This document shows positions 40,386 to 51,884 of a stretch of 64,000 nt of DNA, piece after piece (the stretch's first letter is position 1; every line of letters starts with the position of its first letter). Source of the DNA: Tetrahymena thermophila SB210. Taxonomy: Eukaryota; Ciliophora; Oligohymenophorea; Hymenostomatida; Tetrahymenidae. The stretch is from assembly GCF_000189635.1 (NCBI RefSeq), contig NW_002476570.1, forward strand, positions 620,001 through 684,000, given 5' to 3'. A model generated the notes under the pieces. It was not told the origin of the DNA. It ran no database searches and saw only the letters and a program-made list of their open reading frames with translations. Both the position numbers and the translations under genes were made by a program.

Positions 40386-41736
40386 TCAGTTTTTGTGAGT
40401 TATCCTATAAATAAAACATTAGGTTTACCTTCTAAATTTTGGTTTTTTTTATTTATCTTCTTCTGAATCGCTTTCTTCTTCTTGATCACTTAATGAACAG
40501 TCATTTTTATTTTACTCTTCTTCAATATGTTGACTTTATTATTAAGGTATATTATCTACTTATTCGTTTTCTTATGGTTGTTCTTATTTTTAATCTATAA
40601 CTTCTTATTTTTTATTCACTTTCTCAGATTATTCTTCTTTCTTAATTAGGTTTTATTATAAATTATTTTCCTAATTTATTTTATTGCTTGAGTTGCTAAG
40701 TTAATCATTTTAATCAGAATTATTGATATCATTTTTTTCATTTGTATTTTATTATATTTAAGCTGTATTTTCATTCTGTGTATTTTAGAAACAATCATTA
40801 CCTTATTCTAATTTTTATTCATCTTAAATTTAAAATTCTTGAGCATTTTCTTTTTGTGTCACTTATTCCCAATCTATAGCTAAGCTTTGGATTACTTCAT
40901 TCTTTAGTAAACCCTTAATACTTCTAAGTTCTATTAAAGTTTATAAAAGCAAATTTTTGTTTTTAAGGACTAAGTTTATAGGCAAACCATTAGAAACATG
41001 ACGCATAATATTTGTTAGTTAAGAATCTATAGAGAGATACTTTTAACAGAGCTCATAAGAGTACTTTTAAAAGCCTAGACTTTCTTAAAAAACAACTTTT
41101 CTTTCATGCAATTACCCAAAACTAACTATGATTACTGATCCTTGCGGTTTACAGACTCTCATCATTTCTGATAGCATTTTATTCACACTTTATTCTTCTT
41201 TATCACAACTCAAAGCATCTAAAGTTCCCTATAAATATTAAAAATATAAAATTATATTAATAATATTTTATTTTATTAATTCTTAAAATACCAAAATTGA
41301 TATTGTTATAAAGCTGCTTTATTACTTTATCAAATACAAAATCAAATGTTTGGTCTTAGTAGGTGAGATTTGTACAGTCTTGCACTTCAAAAATCATATT
41401 TTTTTTTTAAGTTTACTCCTTCATCTACTGAATAACAACATCTGATATGTCAGTAGAAACAATATTTATATAACCATCATCAAACATATCCTCACTCAGC
41501 TTTGAATTTCCGCAACCAATCATTAAAATTTTTGCGTCTTTAGAGATATTATAGCATTTTTCAAAGACAGGTTTTAGTTCTTCATATCCACAATACCAAT
41601 CATAATAAGTTTATTTAAACTTGTATCGCTCATTCCAATACTCTTTCTACTTATAGCTTGGCTATTCACTTTAAAGTATTCCTTATTGATTTTCTTTTGA
41701 GGCATTATTAACCTTTTAGGAAGAAAAAAAAATCAT
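40386..41736 (-). CDS. METTL13/EEF1AKMT-like class I methyltransferase with acidic Q-rich tail (417 aa)
   Basis: Exons are 41326-41736 and 40386-41228, with an intron at 41229-41325, 418 codons including TGA. The start is MIFFSSQKVNNASKENQQ. The domain begins YKQKEYWNERYKFKQTYYDW, a typical entry of this family. The SAM site motif I is ILMIGCGNSKLSEDMFDDG (IGCGN at 73-77), followed by the acidic motif IVSTDISDVVIQQM, then CTNLTYQDQTFDFVFDKGTL and the family signature DKGTLDAL (136-143), created exactly at the splice. KMLSEMMRVCKPQGSVIIVS is the next strand. This is the N-terminal-type domain of METTL13 and EEF1AKMT4, known to methylate translation factor eEF1A. Only one domain is present. The last roughly 180 residues are Q/E/N-rich, ending in an acidic patch (SDQEEESDSEED) and then KKPKFRRQT. 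The substrate is inferred from the family. Confidence 0.9.
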
Positions 41737-44700
41737 CAACCATTAATACAATTTTAGATAATGCAAACAAAAAACACGATAAAGTATTATTAATCATTTT
41801 AATTAAAAAAGCATAAGTTGAAATAATTATTTACTTCATTTAGCTAAACTAACTACTCTCCTTAAAATAAATTTTCACTCTCAGTCTATTCTTACATCTT
41901 ATATTTACTTACCTAATATCTAATATTTTTAAATACAAAAGTGACTTTTAATAATTTTTAAAAATATAAAAAAGAATTTGAAAACTAAAGTATGCGGGAA
42001 TATCAAAAGAAGTATTCAGTTATTCAAAAAATATAAATTGCTTAAGCAAAGATTAAGCTGCAGGAAAATAACTGGCTGATTTAATTTTTTATATTTATAT
42101 TATAAATATGTTGGCATTTTAAAAAAGTAGATTTCAACAAACATCTATTTTTAGTTCATTCAATAGTCAGAAGCTAATTGAAATATTGGAAGATTGCATT
42201 TTTTGAAATAAATTAAGAGCATTTGGTTACTTCTTATGGTAGAGAGTTTCCTTGAATGAACTTTTAATAAAATTAAGAGGAAAAATACCATAAAGAAAAT
42301 TTCTAAAAATTAATTAAGTGTTGTTTACTCAAAGTTAATAACAGCTTGAAAATAATCAATATTAAAATGATAGTGAATCTTTTTGTAAGCAGCAATATTA
42401 AATTACTTTCATCAATTTTAAAGCTTATCAAAAAGTAAGAACTTGAATAAATTTAAAAGTAATTGAGAATAGATCGCAGTAAGCTAAAAATCCATTCACA
42501 ATTTTATTTTCACTACTATAATTGCTTCTAAGATTTTTAAAATAGATAATTTTAAAATTAAAAAAAATGTTATTTAAAATCAAAAGTGATAGTTTTATAA
42601 GTGCATAGAATAAAATTTTGAATAGTTTTTATTTTAAATTTATTGATAGAGGTAGTAAAAATTCATTTCCTTTATTAAAACTCAAATACTTGTAAAATTG
42701 GTGTGTATTATTCCTTAAATAGTTGAGAAGAAAAAAAGGTTTTTATATTTATATTAATATTTTCAAAGAAATAGAAAGAATGGGAAAAAGAATAAAGAAA
42801 ATAAATAATAAATTAATTTAATTTAATTATTTTTTGATTTTATCAGAAACAGATAGAGCTATTATAAGAAAAATCACACTCGAATGATCTAGATTATTAA
42901 ATGAATTATCTATATTTGATTTTTTATAATACTTGCTGGACCATTAAATAATTTACCATACAATAAAATTGGGGTGAATTAAAATTGCATAATTTGATTT
43001 AAATAGTAAGAGAAAGTGATTAGATTTTTTCAAAATGAAATAATGATTTAGTAAAAAGTGATTCAAACTACTCAAAAATCTATCTCATCTTTTAATTAAA
43101 ATATAGATAAATAAATAAGAGAATGCTTCACATCTATATGATAGCAATTATAATTACCATCAAAGTTCAGAAATTTTGTCTATATCAAAAATTGAACTGG
43201 ACCTCTCAAATTTATTTTGTTTCTTTCTAAGACCTACTAGTATCTTAAAATTTGGTAGATATTTTATAAATTTATTTAAAAATTAAAAGTTAATAAAGGT
43301 AATAGATTAATATTATCATTTTGTAAATGAAGTAATTCATTTGTATTTATTTTATAATTGTGCAATAAATAGAATTATTTTTTATTCCATTTAAATATTT
43401 TAAAGCTCTTTAGCACATATTTTTAAAGTTTTCTAAAAATAGCTAATTTGTTTAGCTTTTCACTTTATAATTTTACAAAGTCTTTTTTTCAATTTCTAAA
43501 TATACTATTAGCGTTGTATTCTAGTGAGTGGTTTAGTTTATGAAAAATATTTCAAATACTTCAAACAAGTTATTACCAATACTATTTATAAACAAATCTA
43601 AAATACTTAATCAAGTGGGAAAAAATTTTTAATTTACAATTCATAAATACTTAAATTATCTAAATATATTTTTGATTTCAATTTTTTAAATATCATAAGT
43701 ATTTTTTTGATAAATTTTATTCAAAAAATTTCAAACGAGTATATTTGACTACCCTATCTATCTGCATATACCTTTTCTAGTTTAATACAAAATATAATCA
43801 TATTTTTATAGTGTAGAATATTCTTACTAAAATTTTTGGGTTTAATAAACTCTCAACTTCTATTCAAAGTAACTCTAAATGTATAAATCTAGATTTAAGA
43901 AGTATTTTAAGAAGAATCTGAAGAAAAATAAAACAATATATTATCAGCACCATTTAATTAATGGATATACATTTATATAGGATCCTATTACTAATGTTTT
44001 TGTTCTACTACAACTTAATGTTAAAGCAATTTAAGAAAAAGTATGAAAAGATGAATATCAAGAATAATAATAATAATAATATATTATTTATAATAACTCT
44101 AAGTAATAAGCTAGATAGAAAGAGTAATTTATATGTTTACCTTAAAACTATTAACTTTTCAAATATTAAGATCGATAAAACAAATTTAAATTTTAGAATT
44201 CCTTGAAAGTTAGTTAAATTTTTTAATAGTGTTAGTAATAGGCATTATGTAAAATATTGATATTTTGAACAGAAAAAAGGGTTGGTAAGTATTTATTGAA
44301 ATTTAATTAGAGGTAGAGATTACAAATATTTAATATAAAAGACTTTAATTGGTTTTAAAAAGTAGTAGTGAATTTTTCAATTTAATAATAAAAATAGATG
44401 GTAATCTTTTATTGTTACTACATTTTATAATTAATCATTTATTTTTGATTTGTCCTATTTTTAATACTCTCACTTATACATAAGATTTTTTAAAATTCAA
44501 GTAATAGTTTTCAGCTTGGATTTATTGTGCTGCCAATAATTTATAGATGATCACTTTTACATTCAAAAATGATTACTGAACATCATCAAAAAATGCCTAT
44601 ATAGAGAATACTTTCAAGAGAATGTTTTATAGACTTTATTTCTTGTCTATTTTTTTCATAAAAATTAATTTATCTTAAACATATTTTAGTTAATTTACTC

Positions 44701-46349
44701 ATATTATTCAGAATATTAAAAAAAGGACCAGCCTGCTCTAGTTATTTAGTTAGAGAAATTTATTTTAACATTTTTACTAGCTATTTAAAAAATGCTAGTA
44801 ACTTTATAGTAATATTTCTACTCTAAATTAAAGTCAATGTTATTTTAGTCATTTTGTAATTCTATTTAAAGTAATGCTGAGAAAAAAATGATTTAGATGT
44901 TAAAAATCAGACTTAGCATAAAATGATACTTCTTGAAAGCAAAATTTATAAAAAGACCTATAACTTTTCCTTACTGTAAATTAAAATTTTTGATATATTT
45001 TACCATCCAATTATTTGATAAATAGAGTCTTTCCAATCGCTATTATTAAATACTCTTTAACTTATACATATTGTAAAACTCAAACATAAAAAATAATCAT
45101 AAATTATTTGATAGCTACCCTTAAATTTTTAAGTCAAACGCATCTTTAGTTTATTAACTTCTTTAAAAGTTAAATAAATTAGCATAATTATCACAACTGG
45201 CCACTTTAATCTGATTATATGCTATTAACAATATTTATCTTGATATTTATTATTGTTTACATGAGTTAGTAATAGGTGCATGAAAAAAACCCAAATCCTT
45301 ATAAATGGTTATTTAATATGTCTACAAAAGTAATTTTTACAATTAGACTTACAGTTCTCATGTATTAAAAATCGATAAAATATTCATATTACAATATCTC
45401 ACCTTAAATTTATTATAAAGAGATTCAATTTTATATGGTCAAATGTTTGTGCGAGCGTTAGGAAGGGAAAAAATTTAAATTAGTCTGAATGTATTTATTT
45501 TTTAACTATTGATTAATCATAAAAAGACAATAAAAGTATAGTTTAAAATTGTAAAGAATAAAATAAAATATTTACATTTTTAATTGCATATTTACTCTCA
45601 ATAATTTAAAAGATTCTTTGTTAATTAATTAATATTATTTTCAGATAAGATAAGTAAAAATAATTAGTATAGATAAATATATCAAGCTACTACTAGTTTA
45701 TTAACATTTTTTATTTTTTAAAACAATAAAGAAGGATTTAGCTTAGATATGACTATATCTCTCTAAATTATCTAACTTTTAACTATTTTATGCTTAGATA
45801 TTCTTTTTAAGGATCATTTTTTTGAGAGTTTCAACATAGTGAAATGATATCACAAACAAACATTTATAGGTCCGACTTTATTAGAAACATTATTACATAA
45901 AATAAAGTATTTGATTATCAAAGCAAATCAATTAAGAAGCCCACTCTTATTAAATTCTGAAGTATATTTTTAATCACATATTCAGTGCAAAATCCTAGAA
46001 TTCACTGGATTCAATTTTAATTTAAACGAAGCTAATTAATTAATTTATTATGAATGAATGTAGGTTTTTGAATTGTAAATTGTGTTTATCAATTAATAAG
46101 ACTTGTAATCTCTATGATTAATTAGCCTCGCTTCTTTTTAGATTCTGATTTCTACTTGACTTCTTTCTTTCTTTCCCACCCCTTCGCAATTTATTAATTT
46201 ATTTAATTATTGCGAGATAATTTAAATGATTGAAAGTAAATGATTTGTTTATTAATAATAATTAATTTAATAATTAAAACAAAAAAAATATAAAAAAACA
46301 TAAAATACGTAATAGAAACTTATATCAAATATACAATTAACTAACCATT
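41737..46349. other. 4.6-kb gene desert
   Basis: No convincing gene was found. An interrupted frame at 41981-42445 reads NKLRAFGYFLWQRVSLNELL after an in-frame TGA at 42204. A 229-codon TGA-free frame lies at 43062-43748. A short frame starts at 43961. Near 46130-46220 a slightly GC-richer patch with an inverted repeat (CGCAAT...ATTGCG) precedes the next start codon. Otherwise it is AT-rich DNA. Confidence 0.45.
43062..43748 (+). other. 229-codon TGA-free frame lacking methionine, possible relic
   Basis: This frame runs from after TGA 43059-43061 to TGA 43746-43748 with no stop and no ATG codon. It contains coherent-looking segments such as SKIELDLSNLFCFFLRPTSI and VSGLVYEKYFKYFKQVI. At this AT content a frame this long is uncommon but not impossible by chance. 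It may be an exon of an unrecognised gene, a relic, or noise. Confidence 0.2.
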
Positions 46350-47304
46350 ATGAGCAAATACGTCGATCCTTAAATTGACAACATTGTTAAAAGAAGAAAA
46401 AAAACTTAAATCTTCAAATACAAATATTATTCAGAGCAATTTACTCCCAATGAATAGAAGACTATCAACTAAGCCTTGAACATCATTAGCAGAGACTACT
46501 CTGCCTAAAAGGAAAGTCTTAACTATGAAGAAGCTAAATTCATCTGCTACTACTTCTATTCTGTATTTGAGAGTAATTTTTATTAATTTTTCTATAAAAT
46601 TGTTCTATTGAATTTGTGTATTTAACTTTAAATACATAGTACCAATTTCAATCCTATCAACGCCCCAAAAATTTAAATATTATAACAATAACTGGAGCAT
46701 ATAATCAAAAAAATACTATTTAATTTATATGCATTTGAACACAAGTAAATTTCCAGTACAGCAACCTAAATTTATATCCAGTCCTTAATTTTAATTAATT
46801 AATTAATTTATTTTCTATCTTTAAATAGTATCTAGAAAAGATTTCTCATTTCTTGATAAAGAACTCTTTTAATTATATCATATTGATGGATAAATGAATG
46901 AAATCCGCAAAGTTGTTGATATAATTTTGAATATGAAGAAACTCTAACCCTCTTTACAACTTCGCTCAATGGGATTATATAACTAATCAGATATAGCAGA
47001 TAATCTCTCTGAGAAATAAATTATTTAAATTGAAAAAACTTGGTCTAGTTTTGACGAAGAATAAGAGGGATTTATAAGCAGCAATGATGCTGAATTGCCA
47101 ATTTTTTAGCTTCTTTCAGCCTATGGTATTGATAAGAATCATCCTGATATGCCTAAAATCAAGGAATTTGTAGATGCATGGAAACAAAAAACTAGTTTCT
47201 ATATCTTTTTCAATGAATATGCTTCCCTTATTTGTGAAATTAATAGTAGATTTCACCTCTTAAAGAAGAGCAAAAAAGCATCTTGTTCTTGTAGTATTTT
47301 CTGA
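46350..47304 (+). CDS. EF-hand-like protein with C-terminal CaaX box, copy 1 (267 aa)
   Basis: Exons are 46350-46572, 46640-46744 and 46829-47304; both introns are in phase 1; 268 codons including TGA. The start is MSKYVDPQIDNIVKRRKKTQ. The N-terminal half has a helical pair (FTPNEQKTINQALNIISRDY, then YEEAKFICYYFYSVF). The C-terminal half reads like two EF-hand-type helix-loop-helix units: IEKTWSSFDEEQEGFISS...LPIFQLLSAYGID, then FVDAWKQKTSFYIFFNEYASLI. Most calcium-ligand positions of the second loop are missing, so calcium binding is doubtful there. The chain ends KKASCSCSIF: CSIF fits a CaaX prenylation box, and the two upstream cysteines could be palmitoylated. Membrane attachment is inferred. 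A paralogue lies 2.1 kb downstream. Confidence 0.75.
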
Positions 47305-49443
47305 AAATTTAATTGAAAATATTCAACCATAATTAAAAAGTGAGGGGAAGTGTGTTATAGAGTTATTAAAGAAAGAATAAACCAATATTAAACTAGCTAT
47401 TGATATTGTTAAGCAATTACAATTAAAGACATTATGAATAATTAATTATATTTTGGAGTAAGACCCAAAATAAATCAGAATCATAAATACCTTATTATAT
47501 TAATTTTAACAAAACTGTTATAAACAAAATTTTCAATAAAAGCCATTAAGACAAGTAATTATCTCTATTCATTTGAATATAATGATATATACTATGCCTT
47601 CTAATGATTATCAAATTTTATAAATACAATATAAAAATAATTGTTCATATATATCCATCCACAAATAAAATATAACAAACTACCACTACACTTTTTTAAA
47701 AAGTATAATTTATATTATTATATATATATATTGTAGATCCGATTTTTTAATGTTTTCATCTTTAGCTATTTATTTTAAATATTTTCAACTTTAACAATCT
47801 ATTTTTGAATTTTACATAATGACAGCCTAAAAATAAAATTTACTAAATCCTTCTTACTTGCTTTAAAGTATTTTAACAATTAATTAGAGATATTACAAAG
47901 AATATTAAAGCTTTTAAGATTGAATACCTCAAAAAATAAAATCAAAAATTTTGATTTCTATTTTTTAAACAAGAATTTGAATAAAATTAAATTATTTTTT
48001 GTTTTTTAAACGATGTTTAAAGTTAATTATTAATGTTTTATGAATTTAGAATTAATTTGAAAAATTAAAATATTGAATAAAGTTAATGATCTATGATAAA
48101 TTATAAAATTTAATTTAAGTTATTATTAGATAATTTTCAACTTTTTTTATCAAATAATTTTAGCTAAGTGATTGAAATGCATTTACTGAAACAAATTTAA
48201 TTTAGATTAGGAATCAATTTTTTCTTACTAAAATTGTAATTATAATTTTTATATTATAATTAACTCAGATTTATAAATTTTTAATCAAATTTATAAATAT
48301 ATTAATTTTTGCGTTAATTAAATAACAAAAAAAGCACAAATTTATTAACTTACTGAACAAATAAATTAATGACAGCTAAATTAAGTGTTTTTACTTAAAT
48401 GAGTGGGTTTCTCTATTTTATATCAAAACCCTCAATTCTATGTTGAGATTCATAAATCAAATAAACTCTATAACTGAATTTGCGCGTCTTTAATTTACTA
48501 CACTGTAATCAGAGCAATCGAGTATGGTCCTAAAATGGAAAAAATTAAACATTTATATAATCAGAACTAAAATTTAAGATTTTAAATCTAGTAATTCAAT
48601 GATACTCTGTGTGTGTTTAGTAAAAAAAAAAAATCTATTTAGCTAATTTAATTCAAAAAAAGAATGATCTCTCTTTTTAAAACTAATATCATTCAATGGT
48701 AATACTTAAGTTTTATCCTTAGGTATTGATGGTTATGATACAACTTTGAACGGTATTTCTTGATTTTCTTACTTTTTTCAATAAAATTTCAATGTTAGAT
48801 CAAATATTTTTATATTATGACTTCAAAAAATTATGGATTTGTACTTTTTTAAAACTGGAAATGGAGTTTTAAAATTATTAACCAAGATAAAGTCAATGAT
48901 ATAAAATTAATTAACAATATCAAATTACAATTATTCTATTAGAATTTTTCAAAGAAAATGTAAATCTCTTTATTGTAAATTAAAAAATTTTTAATGTAAT
49001 TTTAGGCTAACAAAATTTATATATTTGAATGCTTTTATCTTACACTGATAAGAATGTAATGAGTTGAAAAGTAAGAAGAAGAATTTATTCTTATTCTACT
49101 TAAATACTAAATATACCAAATAAAAATGATTGATCAATTTTAAGTGATCATAGTTAAAATATTTATTCACTTTTATGTTTAGTATTCACTATTCAATATA
49201 ACAAATATCAAACACTCTTGGAAAGAAATTAATGTTCTCTAATACATAAAATAAAAATTTTTAATTTTCTCAGAATTTCACAAAATTTTTAATGATAAAT
49301 AAAGTCTCTAATATAAAACCTATTTGAATAACAAATGGCTTACAAAAGGGAAACAGTATGCAAATTTTAATATATAAACATTTATTAAAAAAATAACAAA
49401 AAAAGTCAAAAATTATATAAAATCTTTAAAAATTTATCAAGAA
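47305..49443. other. Spacer between the EF-hand-like paralogues
   Basis: Non-coding AT-rich sequence with an AT dinucleotide run near 47715-47735. A GC-richer island at about 48365-48545 has no convincing frame on either strand. Nothing else was recognised. Confidence 0.45.
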
Positions 49444-50289
49444 ATGTCAATAAACAAATTTTAATCAATGAAAACAACTGACTCTATTTAACTGAAACCA
49501 ATAGAGTTAAATGCTCAACAAATAGCTGTAATTTAAGAAGCTGTACTTATCTCGCATCACTTAAATCCAACTGCTGATCTCCATGTGTTAAATCCGATAA
49601 GATATGTTTTTTGTCTAGAATACTTCTTTTCCGTTTATAAGGAACGTAAGAAAAAATTAAAAGCAATCATAAACTAAATTAATAAAATTATTTTTAAATA
49701 AAGATCGTAAAATTAGTAATACAGAAAGATTTATTTTGTTTGAGAAGTAGAAGTATGTAAACTCTTCAGTTTTAGTTGCTTACTTGACTGAGTACAAAAA
49801 AGATATTGGGGAAATTTACAAGAGAGAAAGCATAGAAATAAGTCCTGAGAGGTAAATAAATATATATTTTATATTTTCAAAGCGATTAATGTTTAATTTT
49901 ATTAAATTTTTGATAGTATAATTGATTGTATGGATGACAAGTTGATCATCAGAACATAAAAAATTTGGAACGCTTGCTTAGATAAATAAGTAAATGCGAT
50001 TCCTAGAGAAAATGTAGACAAACTAATATAATAAATATATTCAGATTTAAGTAAAAAATTAATAATGATAATTAATAGTGAAATGTTTATAAATATTATT
50101 TTGTTAAATTTAGATTTAGATAGAAGTAATCCTGAAATACACTCTAAAATATATTCATGGAAGACTGATGTATCTTACTTTATAATTTATGAAGAATTTG
50201 CGAATTTAATTAGATAAATAAACTGTATTAAGCCTATTAAACTGATTTCATAATAAAAAAAATCTTGCGGCACATGCAATATATTTTGA
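49444..50289 (+). CDS. EF-hand-like protein with C-terminal CaaX box, copy 2 (219 aa)
   Basis: Exons are 49444-49645, 49704-49851, 49917-50050 and 50114-50289, 220 codons including TGA. ATG 49444 gives MSINKFQSMKTTDSIQLKPI; ATG 49468 is also in frame. It is a paralogue of the gene at 46350. IELNAQQIAVIQEAVLISHH and YVFCLEYFFSVYK match the helical pair of copy 1. TQKIWNACLDKQVNAIPREN and WKTDVSYFIIYEEFANLIRQ match its EF-hand-like units. Here the loop residues are even further from the calcium consensus. The C-terminus KKSCGTCNIF again combines upstream cysteine with a CaaX box (CNIF). Retention of that tail in a strongly diverged pair suggests selection for lipid anchoring. The function is otherwise unknown. 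Confidence 0.75.
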
Positions 50290-51274
50290 TTTTTCTACTA
50301 ATTCAGATAAATGGATAAATTTAAATGAGTGGACGCATTTACTATCTCAAAAAATACCAAATATATAATTAATAAATAATAATAATAATAATAATAATAA
50401 CTGACTAAATTTTGTAAAATAATCGATTCAATAATTACTAACTAAATTATAATTATTTTATAAATAAATACTTATTTATATACTACTATACTGCTTATTT
50501 AGAAATACTTTGTATTCAATTACTAATTTTAAAAGAGTTTAAGATGATTATATTTCATTTTCATTAATTATTGCTGAATAAGAAACTAATATTTAAATGT
50601 AAAATTAAAATAACAATTTATCATTTTTTAGTAAGATTAATAAACAGAGAAAGTAAAGAAATATTAAATATAGATAAATATTGAATCGCTAAGCTTCTGA
50701 AATTCAAAACTAAAATTTATAAAATACATATAATTTATAGCTTAGATAGCATAATTCAGAAATATTTTTAATATAAAGTTGTTTATTTAATTTTAATCTA
50801 CTATTATTAATAATTACATATAAAAGTTTTCTTAAAGTTAAATAAATAGATTTTTATATCAAGCTAATTTTTATTTAAATTTTTCTTTTGTAAAATGTAT
50901 TATTACAATATCACAATCAAAATTTTATTAATTATGTATTTTTTTTTAATTTATTATAACTCAATTCTTTAATTAAAATAAAAATATATATTTTTTTTTA
51001 AACTTAGTGTGACAGACCTATGTATTACTACGAAAAGCATTCATAAAATATTCTTTCTAAAATAATTTAAATTATTTTATAAACTAATTTTCAAATAAAA
51101 ATAATAATAAAATATGCAACAGTTTCTAATATTTTACCATTCATATTGTAAATGTTTAAGATTTTTCATTATAAAAAAAAAAATTTATAACTATTGATAA
51201 ATTTAGTACTTTATACTATAATGATTTAAATTCATATTATATTTAAAATAAATTAAAATATTAAATAATTTTAA
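50290..51274. other. Intergenic, simple ATA repeat
   Basis: AT-rich spacer with an (ATA)n run at about 50375-50400 shortly after the stop codon. Nothing else was recognised. Confidence 0.45.
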
Positions 51275-51445
51275 CATTTATTTGATATATATATTTCACA
51301 AAATAAATTTATTTATTCATACTTATTTTTAAATTATTATGTATACAATATAAATTTTTCATTATTTCTTAACCACACATGAATTAGATATACGAATATC
51401 GCTTATATGCTTTAAAGTATTTTTCTTTTAAATATTATATTGACA
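51275..51445 (-). pseudogene. Remnant of a second copy of the 51885-56937 gene (3' end only)
   Basis: This segment matches 51835-51975, the last coding codons plus 3' flank of the neighbouring - strand gene. In the same frame it encodes QKKNTLKHISD, then ISN, then KKQ and TGA, as the intact gene does. The similarity stops abruptly near 51430-51445, where it meets the direct repeat at 51452. The rest of that copy is absent. Confidence 0.7.
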
Positions 51446-51451
51446 AAAAAG

Positions 51452-51615
51452 CTAATATACACTCAATTTTCAATTTTGATTAAATTAGATCTCATAAAAT
51501 TAATTATTAATCTTAATTATTTTTAATCATAGTCATATTATTGTTAATTTTTAACAACAATTCTTATTTTTATGTATTACAATTCAATAATTATTCACTC
51601 GAAGAATATTATTTC
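51452..51615. repeat. Direct repeat R1, partner of 57573-57730
   Basis: About 160 bp shared with 57573-57730 in the same orientation, including AATTTTGATTAAATTAGATC, GTATTACAATTCAA and TCATTCACTCGAAGAATAT (one base differs here). R1 and R2 bracket the gene at 51885-56937. Confidence 0.85.
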
Positions 51616-51884
51616 AAAAATAAAACAATTAATAATAAAACAGTTTCATAATTTAATTCACAAATTTAAAATTACTTGTTAATAATATCTTACTTAATTA
51701 ATTGAGAAATTAAATTAATAAATATCATAATAAATTTAAGATTTAACAAATGTCTTACAGTAATATGTTAATTAAAAATAATTTAAAGATTATTAAAATA
51801 TATATTAAACCATAATAACATTTATCACAAATAAATTTACTTATTTATAATTATTTTAAAATATAATATAAACAATATATGATT

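Noticed and set aside
46130-46235. Inverted repeat CGCAAT...ATTGCG considered as a structured RNA
   Set aside because: The stem is short and the loop is only A/T. There is no further pairing or conserved core to support an RNA gene.
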